A stretch of 40,550 bases of DNA from Prevotella sp. (GTDB taxonomy: Bacteria > Bacteroidota > Bacteroidia > Bacteroidales > Bacteroidaceae): positions 1 through 40,550 of the forward strand of contig JAGCDO010000048.1 of NCBI GenBank assembly GCA_017651265.1. Reading direction: 5' to 3'. The notes below the pieces were generated by a model, which did not search any database, was not told the DNA's origin, and saw nothing but the letters and a program-made list of their open reading frames with translations. This document shows positions 1-8,888 of the stretch, in pieces. How positions within the stretch are numbered: the first letter of the stretch is position 1; each line of letters begins with the position of its first letter. Position numbers and translations under genes: made by a program.

Positions 1-144
1 AGAGAGAGAGCAGAACCAAGCTGGCTTGAGTTCTGCCGAGCGAGAAGGAGTTCGACAAAGTCAAACGACGAAAGAGAGAGAGCAGAACCAAGCTGGCTTG
101 AGTTCTGCCGAGCGAGAAGGAGTTCGACAAAGTCAAACGACCAG
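1..144 (+). repeat. 72-bp tandem repeat within the FecR gene
   Basis: Two near-identical 72-bp units begin at 1 and 73, each starting AGAGAGAGAGCAGAACCAAG and each containing CCGAGCGAGAAGGAGTTCGA. Because 72 is divisible by 3, the unit is translated in frame as a 24-residue repeat containing SSAEREGVRQSQTT. The core (CCGAGCGAGA, then TTCG, then AAG and CAAA) matches gene-free DNA at 3864-3915 (opposite strand) and 13846-13895, so this is a dispersed repeat family that has expanded inside a reading frame. The array probably continues left of the window. Confidence 0.85.
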
Positions 145-772
145 CGAAAACATCCGTCAACTGTTGGAAATGCTCGACAACCCCAATGCATACACCGAGC
201 AGGAAATCCAAGACATCATCAACCGTGATGAAGATACTCGCAAAGCCTACCGCCTTATGGTAGAAGCCAAGCGTAGCAGCCGCCATCGTCAGAACCAAGA
301 GCCTGTCGATTTGGATGCCGCATGGCAACGCTTTAACCAGAAACTTCAGCCTAAGCAACAAGGCTTTGGTTGGATGAAGGTAGCTGCATCTTTCATTGGT
401 GTGCTACTTGTTTCCGGCATTGCCTTTGCTGCCTTCCACTTTGTGCGGCAGTATCAGAAAGCGGAGGCTCCACAATCTGAGATTACCGAAAACATAACAG
501 ATCCCGTCACAACACTCCCTGCCGATACGCTTACCAAAGATACCATCACCGTGCAGCCTATCACCTACGACAACATCCCACTGGAGAAGATGCTACCCCA
601 GATAGCCGCGCACTACGATGTCAAGGTCATATTTACTAATGATGAAGCCCGACAGCTACGTTTCCGCTTTGTATGGAATCCGCAGCAGGGCATCGATCAG
701 GTCGTCAGCGACCTCAATCAGTTCGAGCGTCTGACCGTCACACGAAAGGATAACCAAATCACTGTAGAATAG
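2..772 (+). CDS. FecR-family anti-sigma factor (5' end beyond window)
   Basis: Inner-membrane anti-sigma factor that would hold an ECF sigma factor until the outer-membrane receptor encoded next signals ligand binding. The frame is open to the left edge, so the gene is 5' partial. Numbering from the TTG at 26, an N-terminal cytosolic domain (about residues 41-112) is followed by one hydrophobic segment (about 118-140) and a C-terminal periplasmic domain (about 181-248) of the DUF4974/STN type, with the sequence NIPLEKMLPQIAAHYDVKV. The first 40 residues are not family sequence: they are two copies of a 24-residue unit encoded by a 72-bp DNA repeat. The family-like part begins near residue 41 (SENIRQLLEML), so the original start was probably lost or extended by the repeat. 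The partner receptor starts 10 bp after the stop. The sigma gene is expected to the left of the window. Family assignment is confident; the start is unknown. Confidence 0.85.
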   Translation, partial: EREQNQAGLSSAEREGVRQSQTTKEREQNQAGLSSAEREGVRQSQTTSENIRQLLEMLDNPNAYTEQEIQDIINRDEDTRKAYRLMVEAKRSSRHRQNQEPVDLDAAWQRFNQKLQPKQQGFGWMKVAASFIGVLLVSGIAFAAFHFVRQYQKAEAPQSEITENITDPVTTLPADTLTKDTITVQPITYDNIPLEKMLPQIAAHYDVKVIFTNDEARQLRFRFVWNPQQGIDQVVSDLNQFERLTVTRKDNQITVE

Positions 773-781
773 TCAGACGCC

Positions 782-3400
782 ATGAACAGAAATATTGTAC
801 TCATCTTGCTTGCCCTGCTGCTGACAGTCAGCACACGGGCACAGAAGCACATTTCACGTGAATATAATAATGTGTCTATCTCTGATGCCCTCAATGGGCT
901 CGCAGAGCAGCAGACCGACTATGCTATTATGTTCCTCTACAACGAACTGGAGGACTTCCGCATCACCACTACCATTAGACGAAAAACGCTGCCCGATGCC
1001 ATCCAGCAGATGATTGGTTTCTATCCTATCCGCATGACTGTTGATACAAGCGACCCTGAGGATATGAAGATTTTCGTGGAGTGTACCCACAAGACCGACC
1101 GCCGCCTGACAGGCACCATCATCGACGAACAAGGCCAGCCTGTAGCATACGCTAACGTGGCCATTCTCAATCCTGTCGACTCAACGCTTCTTGGCAGTGG
1201 AGTTTCGAATGAGAGCGGTTATTTTGTGGTTCCAACGGAGGCCCATCGTGTTATCTTAAAGTGCAGTTTTGTCGGCTATCGCACCTACTACCGCAGTTGC
1301 GAAGTAGGCCATATAGGTACCATTCAGATGAAACCTGCTGAATACACGATAAACGGTGTTACTGTGGAAGGCACACGTATCATGAACTACGTTGATAAAT
1401 CCATCCACACCTTCTCCGTTGAGCAGATTAGTCAGGCCCGCAATATCCGCGACCTGTTAGAACACGTAAAAGACCTGAAAATTGACCCCGTGACCAATAA
1501 AATCAAGCGCATGGATGGCGGCAGCGTGAAGATACTGATCAATGGCATAGCATCCTCAGACATTGACCTGAAGGGCATTCCCGCCAATAAAATCGTGAGG
1601 GTGGAATACTATAATATCCCTCCTGCCCGCTATGCTGATGCAGGCACACTCATCAACGTGATTACCAAGCGGATGGACACGGGCATCAATGCTGGCATCG
1701 AGGCAAGGACTGCCATTACAACGGGCTTCACGGATGACGAGGCTTACCTGAACCTGACTTCTGGCAACCATCAGCTTTCACTCTCCTATTCGTTCAGCCT
1801 ACGCGACTATACAAAGCGCTTTGGCGAACTGACCTACGATTATACATTGCAAAGCTATCTTCCCGGCGAAACATCATCTTCCCCTGTCCATTACAACTAT
1901 CAGGAAAAGACGCACGACAAATTCGGCTATACTTGGAATGATCCTGTCATCAAGTACACCTATAACAAGCCAGACAACATAGCCGTGCAGATAGTGGCAA
2001 CCCCCCACTTCAACAATAGGCATAGTGATGGGAAAAAGGATATCCAAAAGATCTCCACCCTTCATACTTCCGAAATAGGGGAAGGGGAGGATGGTAGTCG
2101 TATGAGCACTTTTGGACCTAACTTGAACGTGTATGTCCAGAAAACGTTGCCCAAGAATCAGGAACTGTCGATAGACCTCGTAGGTACTTATTATCACAAC
2201 AGCAGTAAGAACTGGGATGAGGAGAGATCCGTGAGTAACGGTGAGACATGGCTGTCAGATAACCAGGAACAGCAGAACAACAAATACTCCTTCATCGGCG
2301 AACTGGCTTATACGAAAAAGTGGGAAAAGAACAGTCTAAGCTTAGGCTATCGCGGCATGTTCGGACGCTCTAACGCCACCATCAGCAATGTACTCTCCAA
2401 CTATAAGGACTATGATTATTCATCAGCTAGCTATCAGCATTATATGTATGCCGAGTACAGCGGAAACATTGACAAACTGATGTACCGTATCGGTGCCGGA
2501 GTTACACAGGTGACTCAGGATAATACCGATGCCCACGACTCTCATTGGCTCTTCACGCCAAAGCTCATTCTGAGTACAAACCTTTCGAAGAAGATGAGTC
2601 TGCAATGGGTCACCTCGTCACAATCAAATACACCACCTATCTCACAACTCAGCAACAATGCCAGTCTCGTCATACCTGGAGTGCTTAGCATTGGCAACCC
2701 CTATCTTAAGAGTTATAACACTTACCAGTCGGAACTTATCCACAAGTGGAACCTCGGCTGGCTACAGACCCAACTCGGACTGTATTATACATATACCGAT
2801 TCTCCTATTAACCGCTATTATACACAGCAAGAGATTAACGGGGAAGGACGGTTCTTGCCACGCCAGCAATATATCGTGGGCACGAACGAAAATGCCAACT
2901 ATAGCAGTGAGTTGGGAGGATCATACCTACTGGTCGTTAGTCCCTTTAAGAGCCAAATCCTGACATTGATTTTGCAAGGATATGTGGCTCGTCAGAACGT
3001 CAGCAGTCCTATTATCGGGCATTACCATCACACGTGGGCACCTCTCTATTTTGCCCTGCAGTTCCGTAAGGGTAACTGGGGAGCCTCCTATGTGGGGAAC
3101 ATCGTGTCAAAACGCCTAAACGGATCCACACTGGATGCAGAGGAAAACAGTTCACACCTGCAGGTCTATTGGCAAAAGAAGAACTGGCGCATCTTTGCCG
3201 CTGACTATTGGCTATTCACTCGCTCCCGCTATTCAGGCTACAGTATGCCAACAAGTATTCTGCAAAGTACTTATAAGACATGGATCGATGACAATAAGTC
3301 GATGTTTATCCTCGGCTTCAGTTACGACTTCTCTACAGGAAAGAATTTAAAGATTAATCGTAAGCTCCAGAACAAGGACTCTGATACAGGTAGTTTTTAG
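782..3400 (+). CDS. Outer-membrane TonB-type receptor with STN-like N-terminus
   Basis: An 872-residue outer-membrane beta-barrel protein, probably the ligand sensor and importer paired with the FecR protein just upstream. It has a signal peptide (1-20, cleaved near TRA-Q), then an STN-like signalling domain (about 25-100) that would touch FecR in the periplasm, then a carboxypeptidase-regulatory-like beta-sandwich (about 108-183, with GTIIDEQGQPVAYANV), a plug-like region (about 195-300) and a long barrel rich in alternating aromatic strands to the end. The gene order FecR then receptor with a 10-bp gap is the usual trans-envelope signalling arrangement. It resembles the OMP_b-brl_3 group of receptors, which often lack a clear SusD partner, and none is seen here. 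The ligand cannot be inferred from sequence. Confidence 0.83.
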   Translation: MNRNIVLILLALLLTVSTRAQKHISREYNNVSISDALNGLAEQQTDYAIMFLYNELEDFRITTTIRRKTLPDAIQQMIGFYPIRMTVDTSDPEDMKIFVECTHKTDRRLTGTIIDEQGQPVAYANVAILNPVDSTLLGSGVSNESGYFVVPTEAHRVILKCSFVGYRTYYRSCEVGHIGTIQMKPAEYTINGVTVEGTRIMNYVDKSIHTFSVEQISQARNIRDLLEHVKDLKIDPVTNKIKRMDGGSVKILINGIASSDIDLKGIPANKIVRVEYYNIPPARYADAGTLINVITKRMDTGINAGIEARTAITTGFTDDEAYLNLTSGNHQLSLSYSFSLRDYTKRFGELTYDYTLQSYLPGETSSSPVHYNYQEKTHDKFGYTWNDPVIKYTYNKPDNIAVQIVATPHFNNRHSDGKKDIQKISTLHTSEIGEGEDGSRMSTFGPNLNVYVQKTLPKNQELSIDLVGTYYHNSSKNWDEERSVSNGETWLSDNQEQQNNKYSFIGELAYTKKWEKNSLSLGYRGMFGRSNATISNVLSNYKDYDYSSASYQHYMYAEYSGNIDKLMYRIGAGVTQVTQDNTDAHDSHWLFTPKLILSTNLSKKMSLQWVTSSQSNTPPISQLSNNASLVIPGVLSIGNPYLKSYNTYQSELIHKWNLGWLQTQLGLYYTYTDSPINRYYTQQEINGEGRFLPRQQYIVGTNENANYSSELGGSYLLVVSPFKSQILTLILQGYVARQNVSSPIIGHYHHTWAPLYFALQFRKGNWGASYVGNIVSKRLNGSTLDAEENSSHLQVYWQKKNWRIFAADYWLFTRSRYSGYSMPTSILQSTYKTWIDDNKSMFILGFSYDFSTGKNLKINRKLQNKDSDTGSF

Positions 3401-3410
3401 TTACTTTGTT

Positions 3411-3797
3411 TTATTTGTTCTTGATTGCATTAACTACCAGCACATCGGCGGGCAGCCATTTGACGCTGTTTAGTTCGTCCATTGATAACCACCTGGCAGC
3501 TTCGTGTTCATTCAGGTGAAGGGCTTCGGATAAAAGTGAGCAAAGGTAGCAATGCATGGTTAGATGGAACTTAGGATAATCGTATTCCACCGTGCAAAGG
3601 AACTCGTCCACGCTGATCTCGGTGGAGAGTTCCTCGAGGATCTCACGCTTCAGCGCCTCCTCAGGGGTTTCCCCGGGTTCCATCTTTCCTCCGGGGAACT
3701 CCCACCAGTCTTTCCATTCGCCGTAGCCTCGTTGCGTGGCGAAGATCTTACCGTCTTTGCGTATGACCGCTGCTACTACTTCTATCTTGCGTTTCAT
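3411..3797 (-). CDS. Nudix hydrolase, MutT-like (deoxy)nucleoside triphosphate pyrophosphohydrolase
   Basis: A 128-residue cytosolic Nudix enzyme, expected to cleave oxidised or non-canonical (d)NTPs to monophosphate and pyrophosphate. The Nudix box lies at about residues 37-59: G37, E43, then the REILEE helix (51-56) that binds the metal. The box glycine that normally follows is serine. The motif GYGEWKDWWEFPGGKMEPGE is typical of the MutT/NudG-like group. The start chosen is the ATG at 3797 (MKRKIEVVAAV). A frame extension to 3869 would run through the promoter and adds a non-family hydrophobic leader, so it was dropped. The 3' end faces the receptor gene, with only 10 bp between the two stops. 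A consensus promoter lies 7 bp upstream of the start, so the mRNA should be almost leaderless. Confidence 0.88.
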   Translation of the reverse strand: MKRKIEVVAAVIRKDGKIFATQRGYGEWKDWWEFPGGKMEPGETPEEALKREILEELSTEISVDEFLCTVEYDYPKFHLTMHCYLCSLLSEALHLNEHEAARWLSMDELNSVKWLPADVLVVNAIKNK

Positions 3798-3804
3798 GTC
3801 GGCG

Positions 3805-3836
3805 CAAAGATACGAATAAACGAAAAACGAACCAAA
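3805..3836 (-). promoter_or_regulatory. Bacteroidetes promoter of the Nudix gene
   Basis: Read on the minus strand, TTTG (3836-3833), a 20-bp spacer and TATCTTTG (3812-3805) match the Bacteroidetes housekeeping promoter (-33 TTTG, -7 TAnnTTTG). The -7 box ends 7 bp before the Nudix ATG, predicting a transcript with almost no leader. Confidence 0.75.
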
Positions 3837-3839
3837 TAT

Positions 3840-3934
3840 AAAGCAAAGAAAAACAAGCTTTTTGCTCACTTAATCGTACTTTGGCTTCGCCGAAAGTACT
3901 CTCGCTCGGAAAAGCAAAGAAAAACAAGCTTTTC
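3840..3934. repeat. Direct repeat flanking a dispersed promoter-region repeat
   Basis: AAGCAAAGAAAAACAAGCTT occurs at 3841 and again at 3912, one on each side of a copy of the dispersed CCGAGCGAGA...GGCGAAGCC element (read on the minus strand). The whole block sits between two divergent promoters. Copies of the same element occur at 1-144 and near 13846-13895. Confidence 0.7.
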
Positions 3935-3966
3935 TTTGGCTTTTCTCTCGCTTATTTGTACCTTTG
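3935..3966 (+). promoter_or_regulatory. Bacteroidetes promoter of the spmAB-flippase-dpp7-GH2 run
   Basis: TTTG (3935-3938), a 20-bp spacer and TACCTTTG (3959-3966) fit the Bacteroidetes promoter consensus. The start codon at 3975 lies 8 bp past the -7 box, so transcription should begin at or just before the ATG. This supports choosing that ATG and predicts a leaderless or near-leaderless message. Confidence 0.75.
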
Positions 3967-3974
3967 CAAGCACT

Positions 3975-5252
3975 ATGGTATTGAATTATATTTGGATTGC
4001 ATTTTTCCTCATCGCGTTCGTTGTAGCGCTGGTGAAGTTAGTTTTTTTCGGAGACGCCACGGTGTTTCCCGCCATGATGGATTCCACGTTCTCCTCATCG
4101 AAGACCGCCTTTGAGATCTCGTTAGGTCTGACAGGTGTGTTGGCCTTGTGGTTAGGAATCATGAAAATTGGCGAGAAGGGCGGCGTGATCAATGTCTTCG
4201 CCCGCATCTTGAGTCCGATATTCACCAAGCTGTTCCCCGAGATACCCAAAGGTCATCCCGTAACAGGTAGTATCTTCATGAACATCGCCGCCAATATGCT
4301 CGGTCTGGATAATGCAGCAACACCCCTCGGACTGAAAGCCATGGAGCAGTTGCAGGAACTGAACGTGGCCAGAAACGAGGAAGTGGAGGCCGATGAAGAA
4401 AAGCGGAAGAAAAGAAACGTATCAGCCAGTAACTCGATGATTATGTTCCTGGTGCTGAACACCTCTGGTCTGACACTCATTCCCGTGAGTATTCTGGTGT
4501 ATCGTGCTCAGTTAGGAGCCGCACAGCCCACCGATATCTTCATCCCCATTCTGCTGGCTACCTTCTTCTCCACCTTGGCCGGTGTCATCATTACCAGTCT
4601 GTATCAGCGCATCAACCTGCTGAACCGCACCATGCTCCTTACCTTAGGAGGAATGTGCGCCATTGTGGCCGCCATTATCTGGGGATTCGCTCAGATGGAC
4701 AAGGAGCAGATGAACGTGGTGAGCACGAGTATTGCCAATATATTACTGATGACCATCATCGTGGGATTCATTGCGGCAGGTATGCGGAAGAAGGTAAACG
4801 TATATGATGCTTTTATTGAAGGAGCCAAGGACGGATTCTCCACAGCCGTGAGAATCATCCCCTATCTGGTGGCTATTCTCGTTGCCATCGGTGTTTTCCG
4901 TGCTTCAGGAGCCATGGATATGCTCATCGACGGCATCTCCTGGACGGTAAGTGCCTGCGGTCTCAACAGCGACTTCGTCGGCGCCTTACCCACTGCCTTG
5001 ATGAAACCGTTGAGCGGTAGTGGAGCACGAGGAATGATGGTTGACGCCATGACACAATATGGAGCCGACTCCTTCATCGGTCGCTTGAGCTGTGTCTTCC
5101 AAGGCAGCACCGATACCACCTTCTACATCCTGGCCGTTTATTTCGGTAGCGTAGGCATCCGCCATATGCGCCATGCAGTAACCTGCGGTCTGCTGGCCGA
5201 CCTCGCCGGAATCATCTCAGCCATCGCCATCTGTTACATGTTCTTCGGATAA
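3975..5252 (+). CDS. Nucleoside-recognition (Gate) membrane protein, SpmA-SpmB fusion
   Basis: A 425-residue polytopic inner-membrane protein with two Gate/nucleoside-recognition domains, corresponding to SpmA and SpmB fused in one chain as is usual in Bacteroidetes. The first half carries MKIGEKGGVINVFARILSPI and NMLGLDNAATPLGLKAM; the second half carries GAKDGFSTAVRIIPYLVAIL and the conserved SGSGARGMM. SpmA/B are named for spore maturation in Firmicutes, but the role in non-sporulating Bacteroidetes is unknown; a transport function is only an inference. The start is the ATG at 3975 (MVLNYIWIAFF). The same frame is open back to 3564, but that part is antisense to the Nudix gene and passes through the promoter. 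It is first in a plus-strand run of four genes; the next gene starts 12 bp after the stop. Confidence 0.85.
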   Translation: MVLNYIWIAFFLIAFVVALVKLVFFGDATVFPAMMDSTFSSSKTAFEISLGLTGVLALWLGIMKIGEKGGVINVFARILSPIFTKLFPEIPKGHPVTGSIFMNIAANMLGLDNAATPLGLKAMEQLQELNVARNEEVEADEEKRKKRNVSASNSMIMFLVLNTSGLTLIPVSILVYRAQLGAAQPTDIFIPILLATFFSTLAGVIITSLYQRINLLNRTMLLTLGGMCAIVAAIIWGFAQMDKEQMNVVSTSIANILLMTIIVGFIAAGMRKKVNVYDAFIEGAKDGFSTAVRIIPYLVAILVAIGVFRASGAMDMLIDGISWTVSACGLNSDFVGALPTALMKPLSGSGARGMMVDAMTQYGADSFIGRLSCVFQGSTDTTFYILAVYFGSVGIRHMRHAVTCGLLADLAGIISAIAICYMFFG

Positions 5253-5264
5253 TCAGGAAGTCAT

Positions 5265-6746
5265 ATGGCAAACATGAAATCCCTGGCCAAGGATACGGCC
5301 ATCTACGGACTGTCGAGTATTGTGGGTAGGTTTCTGAACTACCTGCTCGTACCGCTCTATACCCATTATATGCCTAAGGATTCAGGCGACTACGGCATCA
5401 GTACGAACATGTATGCCTACACTGCCCTGATCCTGGTATTGCTCACCTTCGGCATGGAAACCACGCTGTTCCGTTTTGCGAACGACGAGGCTCCTTCCGA
5501 TGCTCAGCAGGGAAAGAGATGGCCCGATACCGTATTCACCACCTCGTTTGCCGTGGTAGGGACACTCACCGCCATCTTCGTGATCCTGCTCTTCAGCTTC
5601 ATCACACCCATCAGTAATGCTCTTGGCTACCAGAAGCATCCCGACTATCTGCTGATGATGGGCGTGGTGGTGGCCTTGGATGCCATTCAAGCCTTACCTT
5701 TCAGCTACCTGCGTTTTCAGAAACGCCCCATCCGCTTTGCTTCGCTGAAGCTGCTGTTCATATTCATGAACATCGCCCTGAACCTGATATTCTTTGTATG
5801 GTTGGGTAAGACATCCGTATTCTACGTCTTCTTCCTCAACCTCCTGTGTACAGGATTTATCACCTTCTTCTTCATTCCCGACCTCCTCCACATTCAGTGG
5901 CATTTCGACGGGAAGCTGCTGCGCAGGATGTTCAGCTACTCATGGCCCATCCTGGTGCTCGGTGTTGCAGGTATCCTGAACCAGGTGGCCGATAAGATTA
6001 TCTTCCCGCTGATCTATCCCGACAGAGCTGCCGCTGATATCGAGTTGGGCATCTATGGTTCCTGCGTGAAGATTGCTATGATCATGGCGATGATTACCCA
6101 GGCCTTCCGCTATGCCTATGAACCCATCGTCTTTGCCAAGAGCAAGGATGCAGACAAGGGTGAATACTATGCCTCGGCGATGAAATACTTCCTGATTTTC
6201 ACCCTGCTGGCCTTTATCTGCGTGATAGGTTGGATGCCGGTGCTGAAATATATCATCGGTTCCGGTTACCGCGAAGGATTAGGTGTGGTACCGATTGTCA
6301 TGGCTGCAGAGATCATGATGGGCATCTATTTCAACCTGTCGTTCTGGTATAAGCTCATCGACAAGACCATCTACGGAGCTTGGTTCTCGTTGGCGGGCTG
6401 TCTCGTTCTGTTAGCAGTGAACATCCTGTTGATTCCCAAATACAGCTATTGGGCTTGTGCTTGGGGCGGTGTGGCCGGCTATGGAACATCCATGCTGCTG
6501 AGCTATTTCGTTGGTCAGAAGAAGAACCCCATCCCCTACCCGATGAAAGAGATAGGATGCTACGTATTGCTGGCTGCTTTCATCTCGTTCATGATCCTGT
6601 TCTTCAAGGATCGCCTTGTCTGGTGGCTTACCCTGATCATCAATACCGCTTGGATCATCGTCTTCGTGGCGTATATCATCAAGCACGACCTGCCACTGGC
6701 AAATATCCCCGTTATTGGAAACTATTTTAAGAAACATAATAAATAA
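5265..6746 (+). CDS. Polysaccharide flippase-like membrane protein (Wzx/MATE fold)
   Basis: A 493-residue protein with about 12-14 hydrophobic segments of the polysaccharide biosynthesis/MATE-like flippase family. It opens with an amphipathic MKSLAKDTAIYGLSSIVGRF segment, typical of Wzx-type O-antigen or lipid-linked oligosaccharide flippases, and ends with a basic cytosolic tail (NYFKKHNK). Members move undecaprenyl-linked sugars across the inner membrane. No glycosyltransferases lie nearby, so the substrate is unknown; it may be a housekeeping member rather than part of a capsule locus. The start is the ATG at 5265, preceded by CAGGAAG, one of the few purine-rich ribosome-binding-like sites here. 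It is probably cotranscribed with the genes on either side (gaps of 12 and 9 bp). Confidence 0.85.
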   Translation: MANMKSLAKDTAIYGLSSIVGRFLNYLLVPLYTHYMPKDSGDYGISTNMYAYTALILVLLTFGMETTLFRFANDEAPSDAQQGKRWPDTVFTTSFAVVGTLTAIFVILLFSFITPISNALGYQKHPDYLLMMGVVVALDAIQALPFSYLRFQKRPIRFASLKLLFIFMNIALNLIFFVWLGKTSVFYVFFLNLLCTGFITFFFIPDLLHIQWHFDGKLLRRMFSYSWPILVLGVAGILNQVADKIIFPLIYPDRAAADIELGIYGSCVKIAMIMAMITQAFRYAYEPIVFAKSKDADKGEYYASAMKYFLIFTLLAFICVIGWMPVLKYIIGSGYREGLGVVPIVMAAEIMMGIYFNLSFWYKLIDKTIYGAWFSLAGCLVLLAVNILLIPKYSYWACAWGGVAGYGTSMLLSYFVGQKKNPIPYPMKEIGCYVLLAAFISFMILFFKDRLVWWLTLIINTAWIIVFVAYIIKHDLPLANIPVIGNYFKKHNK

Positions 6747-6755
6747 TTCAAAACG

Positions 6756-8870
6756 ATGAAAAAACTGTTATTATCATTGATGTGTCTCTGCTCACTCACG
6801 GTCAGTGCCGATGAGGGTATGTGGACGCTTTACAACTTGCCTCAGGCTGTGTATGAGCAGATGAAGGCAGAAGGGTTTACCATGCCGTATGCCGACTTGT
6901 ACGAGAGTCCTAACGCCATCAAGAACTGCGTAGTGAACTTCTCGGGCTACTGCTCAGGTGTGGTGGTGTCACCCAACGGACTGGTTTTCACGAACCACCA
7001 CTGCGGCTTCGAGTCTATTCGCAGTCATTCCACCGTGGAGCACGACTACATGCTCAACGGCTTCATCGCCAAGAGCTATGAAGAGGAGTTGCCGAACGAG
7101 GATATGTTCGTGAGCTTCATGCGCGAGCAGAAGGACATCACCGACCAGCTGGAAGCATTGGCAAAGAGTAATCCCGAGTATGCAGACGACTGGACAATAC
7201 TGATTGACTCGTTGGAGCATGCCATGAACGACAGTATCAAGAAGATTGACAAGACACTGGAAGTTGAGATTCAGCCGTTCTACGAAGGTAATGCCTACTA
7301 TGCCACTACCTACCAAACCTTCCGCGACCTCCGCCTGGTGTTCGCCATTCCCAAGTCGATGGGTAAGTTCGGCGGTGAGACCGATAACTGGATGTGGCCT
7401 CGTCAGACCTGCGACTTCTCTGTATTCAGAATCTATGCCGACCCCGAGACAAACGGTCCGGCTGCCTATTCCGAGAAGAATGTACCCTACCACCCTGCCT
7501 CTTGGGCTCCTGTCAGCATGCAGGGCTATAAGGATGGTGATTTCTCCATGACCATCGGCTACCCCGGCAGCACCAGTCGTTACCTCTCTTCGTATGGTAT
7601 CAAGGAGATGCGCGATGCAGAGAACACCGCCCGTGTACAGGTCCGCGGTATCAAGCAGGAGATTATGAAGCGCCACATGGATGCCTCAGAGGCCGTTCGT
7701 ATCAAGTACGACAGTAAGTATGCGCAAAGCTCTAACTATTGGAAGAACTCCATTGGTATGAACAAATGTATCGATTCCATCGGCATTATCCGTCAGAAGC
7801 AGGAACTCGAGGCTCGCATCCGTGCCTTCCAGGAAGAGACAGGTTATTTGAAGGACAAGCTGGATTTCGACCTGATGAGTAAGGCCTACGGTCAGCGCTA
7901 TGAATCGATTCGCGCCTTTATGTATTGGGTAGAGACCTTCAATCGCACCAACGAGCTCGCCATCCGTGCCATGCGTGCCAATGCTGGTGGTTACAAGCTT
8001 CAGGGTCCGGAAGATAAAAGTAAGAAGCAGTACTTCGAGATCAAGGACAACAGTGACGAATGGGACGAGGCACTCGACAAGGAAGTGTTTGCCGCCTTGC
8101 TGAAGAACTACAAGGAGCAGGTGGATGCCAAATACCTTCCCGCCTTCTACCAGACCATCGAGAGTAAGTACCATAACGACTATACCAAGTATGTGAACGA
8201 TCTCTATAAGAAATCGGTTCTGATGAAGGGTAAGAAGATCTATCCCGGTAAGAAGAATTACCTGAAAGACCTGGGTGTGAAGATGGGTCTTGACCTGGTT
8301 GAATCATTAGGTGTCCTCCGTGAAGGAATCAGTGACACGAACGATGACATCATGCAGCAGGAGAAATACCTCTGTGCCGCCAAGCTGCGCATGGAGGCCG
8401 ATATGCCCCACTACTCAGATGCAAACTTCACCATGCGCCTCAGCTACGGTCAGGTGGGTGAATACCTGCTTGATGGCAAACCCTCTGGCTACTACACCAC
8501 CGCAGAGAGTATTGTAGAGAAGATGAAGAGGGCTGATCAGATTGAGGAGTATTTCGCTGAGCCGGAGATGCATGAGCTGCTCTCATCAAAGAACTTCGAC
8601 CCCTATACCGACAAGACCACTGGTAAGATGCAGCTGTGCTTCCTCACCAATAACGATATTACTGGCGGTAATAGTGGTTCACCCATGTTCAATGGTAAGG
8701 GCGAGCTCATCGGACTGGCTTTCGATGGCAACTGGGACTCTTTGGCCAGCGACATCAACTTCGACAAGGTACTGGCTCGCTGCATTGGTGTGGACATCCG
8801 CTTCGTACTGTTCATGATGGACAGATGGGGACATGCTGACCGTCTGCTGAAGGAGATTAATGCGAAGTAA
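6756..8870 (+). CDS. dpp7: S46 dipeptidyl-peptidase, DPP7-like
   Basis: A 704-residue secreted periplasmic serine exopeptidase of family S46, which removes dipeptides from peptide N-termini so that they can be imported as an energy and carbon source. A signal peptide (about 1-18) is followed by a chymotrypsin-like double barrel. The catalytic histidine lies in TNHHC (81-82 region) and the nucleophile in GGNSGSP (Ser640). Eighteen residues after the serine is Gly658, in GLAFDGNW. In the P. gingivalis enzymes this position is Gly in DPP7 (hydrophobic P1) and Arg in DPP11 (acidic P1), so DPP7-like specificity is inferred. Length is normal for the family. It lies third in the plus-strand run, 9 bp after the flippase gene. 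Confidence 0.92.
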   Translation: MKKLLLSLMCLCSLTVSADEGMWTLYNLPQAVYEQMKAEGFTMPYADLYESPNAIKNCVVNFSGYCSGVVVSPNGLVFTNHHCGFESIRSHSTVEHDYMLNGFIAKSYEEELPNEDMFVSFMREQKDITDQLEALAKSNPEYADDWTILIDSLEHAMNDSIKKIDKTLEVEIQPFYEGNAYYATTYQTFRDLRLVFAIPKSMGKFGGETDNWMWPRQTCDFSVFRIYADPETNGPAAYSEKNVPYHPASWAPVSMQGYKDGDFSMTIGYPGSTSRYLSSYGIKEMRDAENTARVQVRGIKQEIMKRHMDASEAVRIKYDSKYAQSSNYWKNSIGMNKCIDSIGIIRQKQELEARIRAFQEETGYLKDKLDFDLMSKAYGQRYESIRAFMYWVETFNRTNELAIRAMRANAGGYKLQGPEDKSKKQYFEIKDNSDEWDEALDKEVFAALLKNYKEQVDAKYLPAFYQTIESKYHNDYTKYVNDLYKKSVLMKGKKIYPGKKNYLKDLGVKMGLDLVESLGVLREGISDTNDDIMQQEKYLCAAKLRMEADMPHYSDANFTMRLSYGQVGEYLLDGKPSGYYTTAESIVEKMKRADQIEEYFAEPEMHELLSSKNFDPYTDKTTGKMQLCFLTNNDITGGNSGSPMFNGKGELIGLAFDGNWDSLASDINFDKVLARCIGVDIRFVLFMMDRWGHADRLLKEINAK

Positions 8871-8888
8871 TCAATTGATAATTAAGAG

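Noticed and set aside
3564-3974. Long N-terminal extension of the SpmAB-like protein
   Set aside because: It is antisense to the Nudix gene and crosses both promoters; the family start fits the ATG at 3975.
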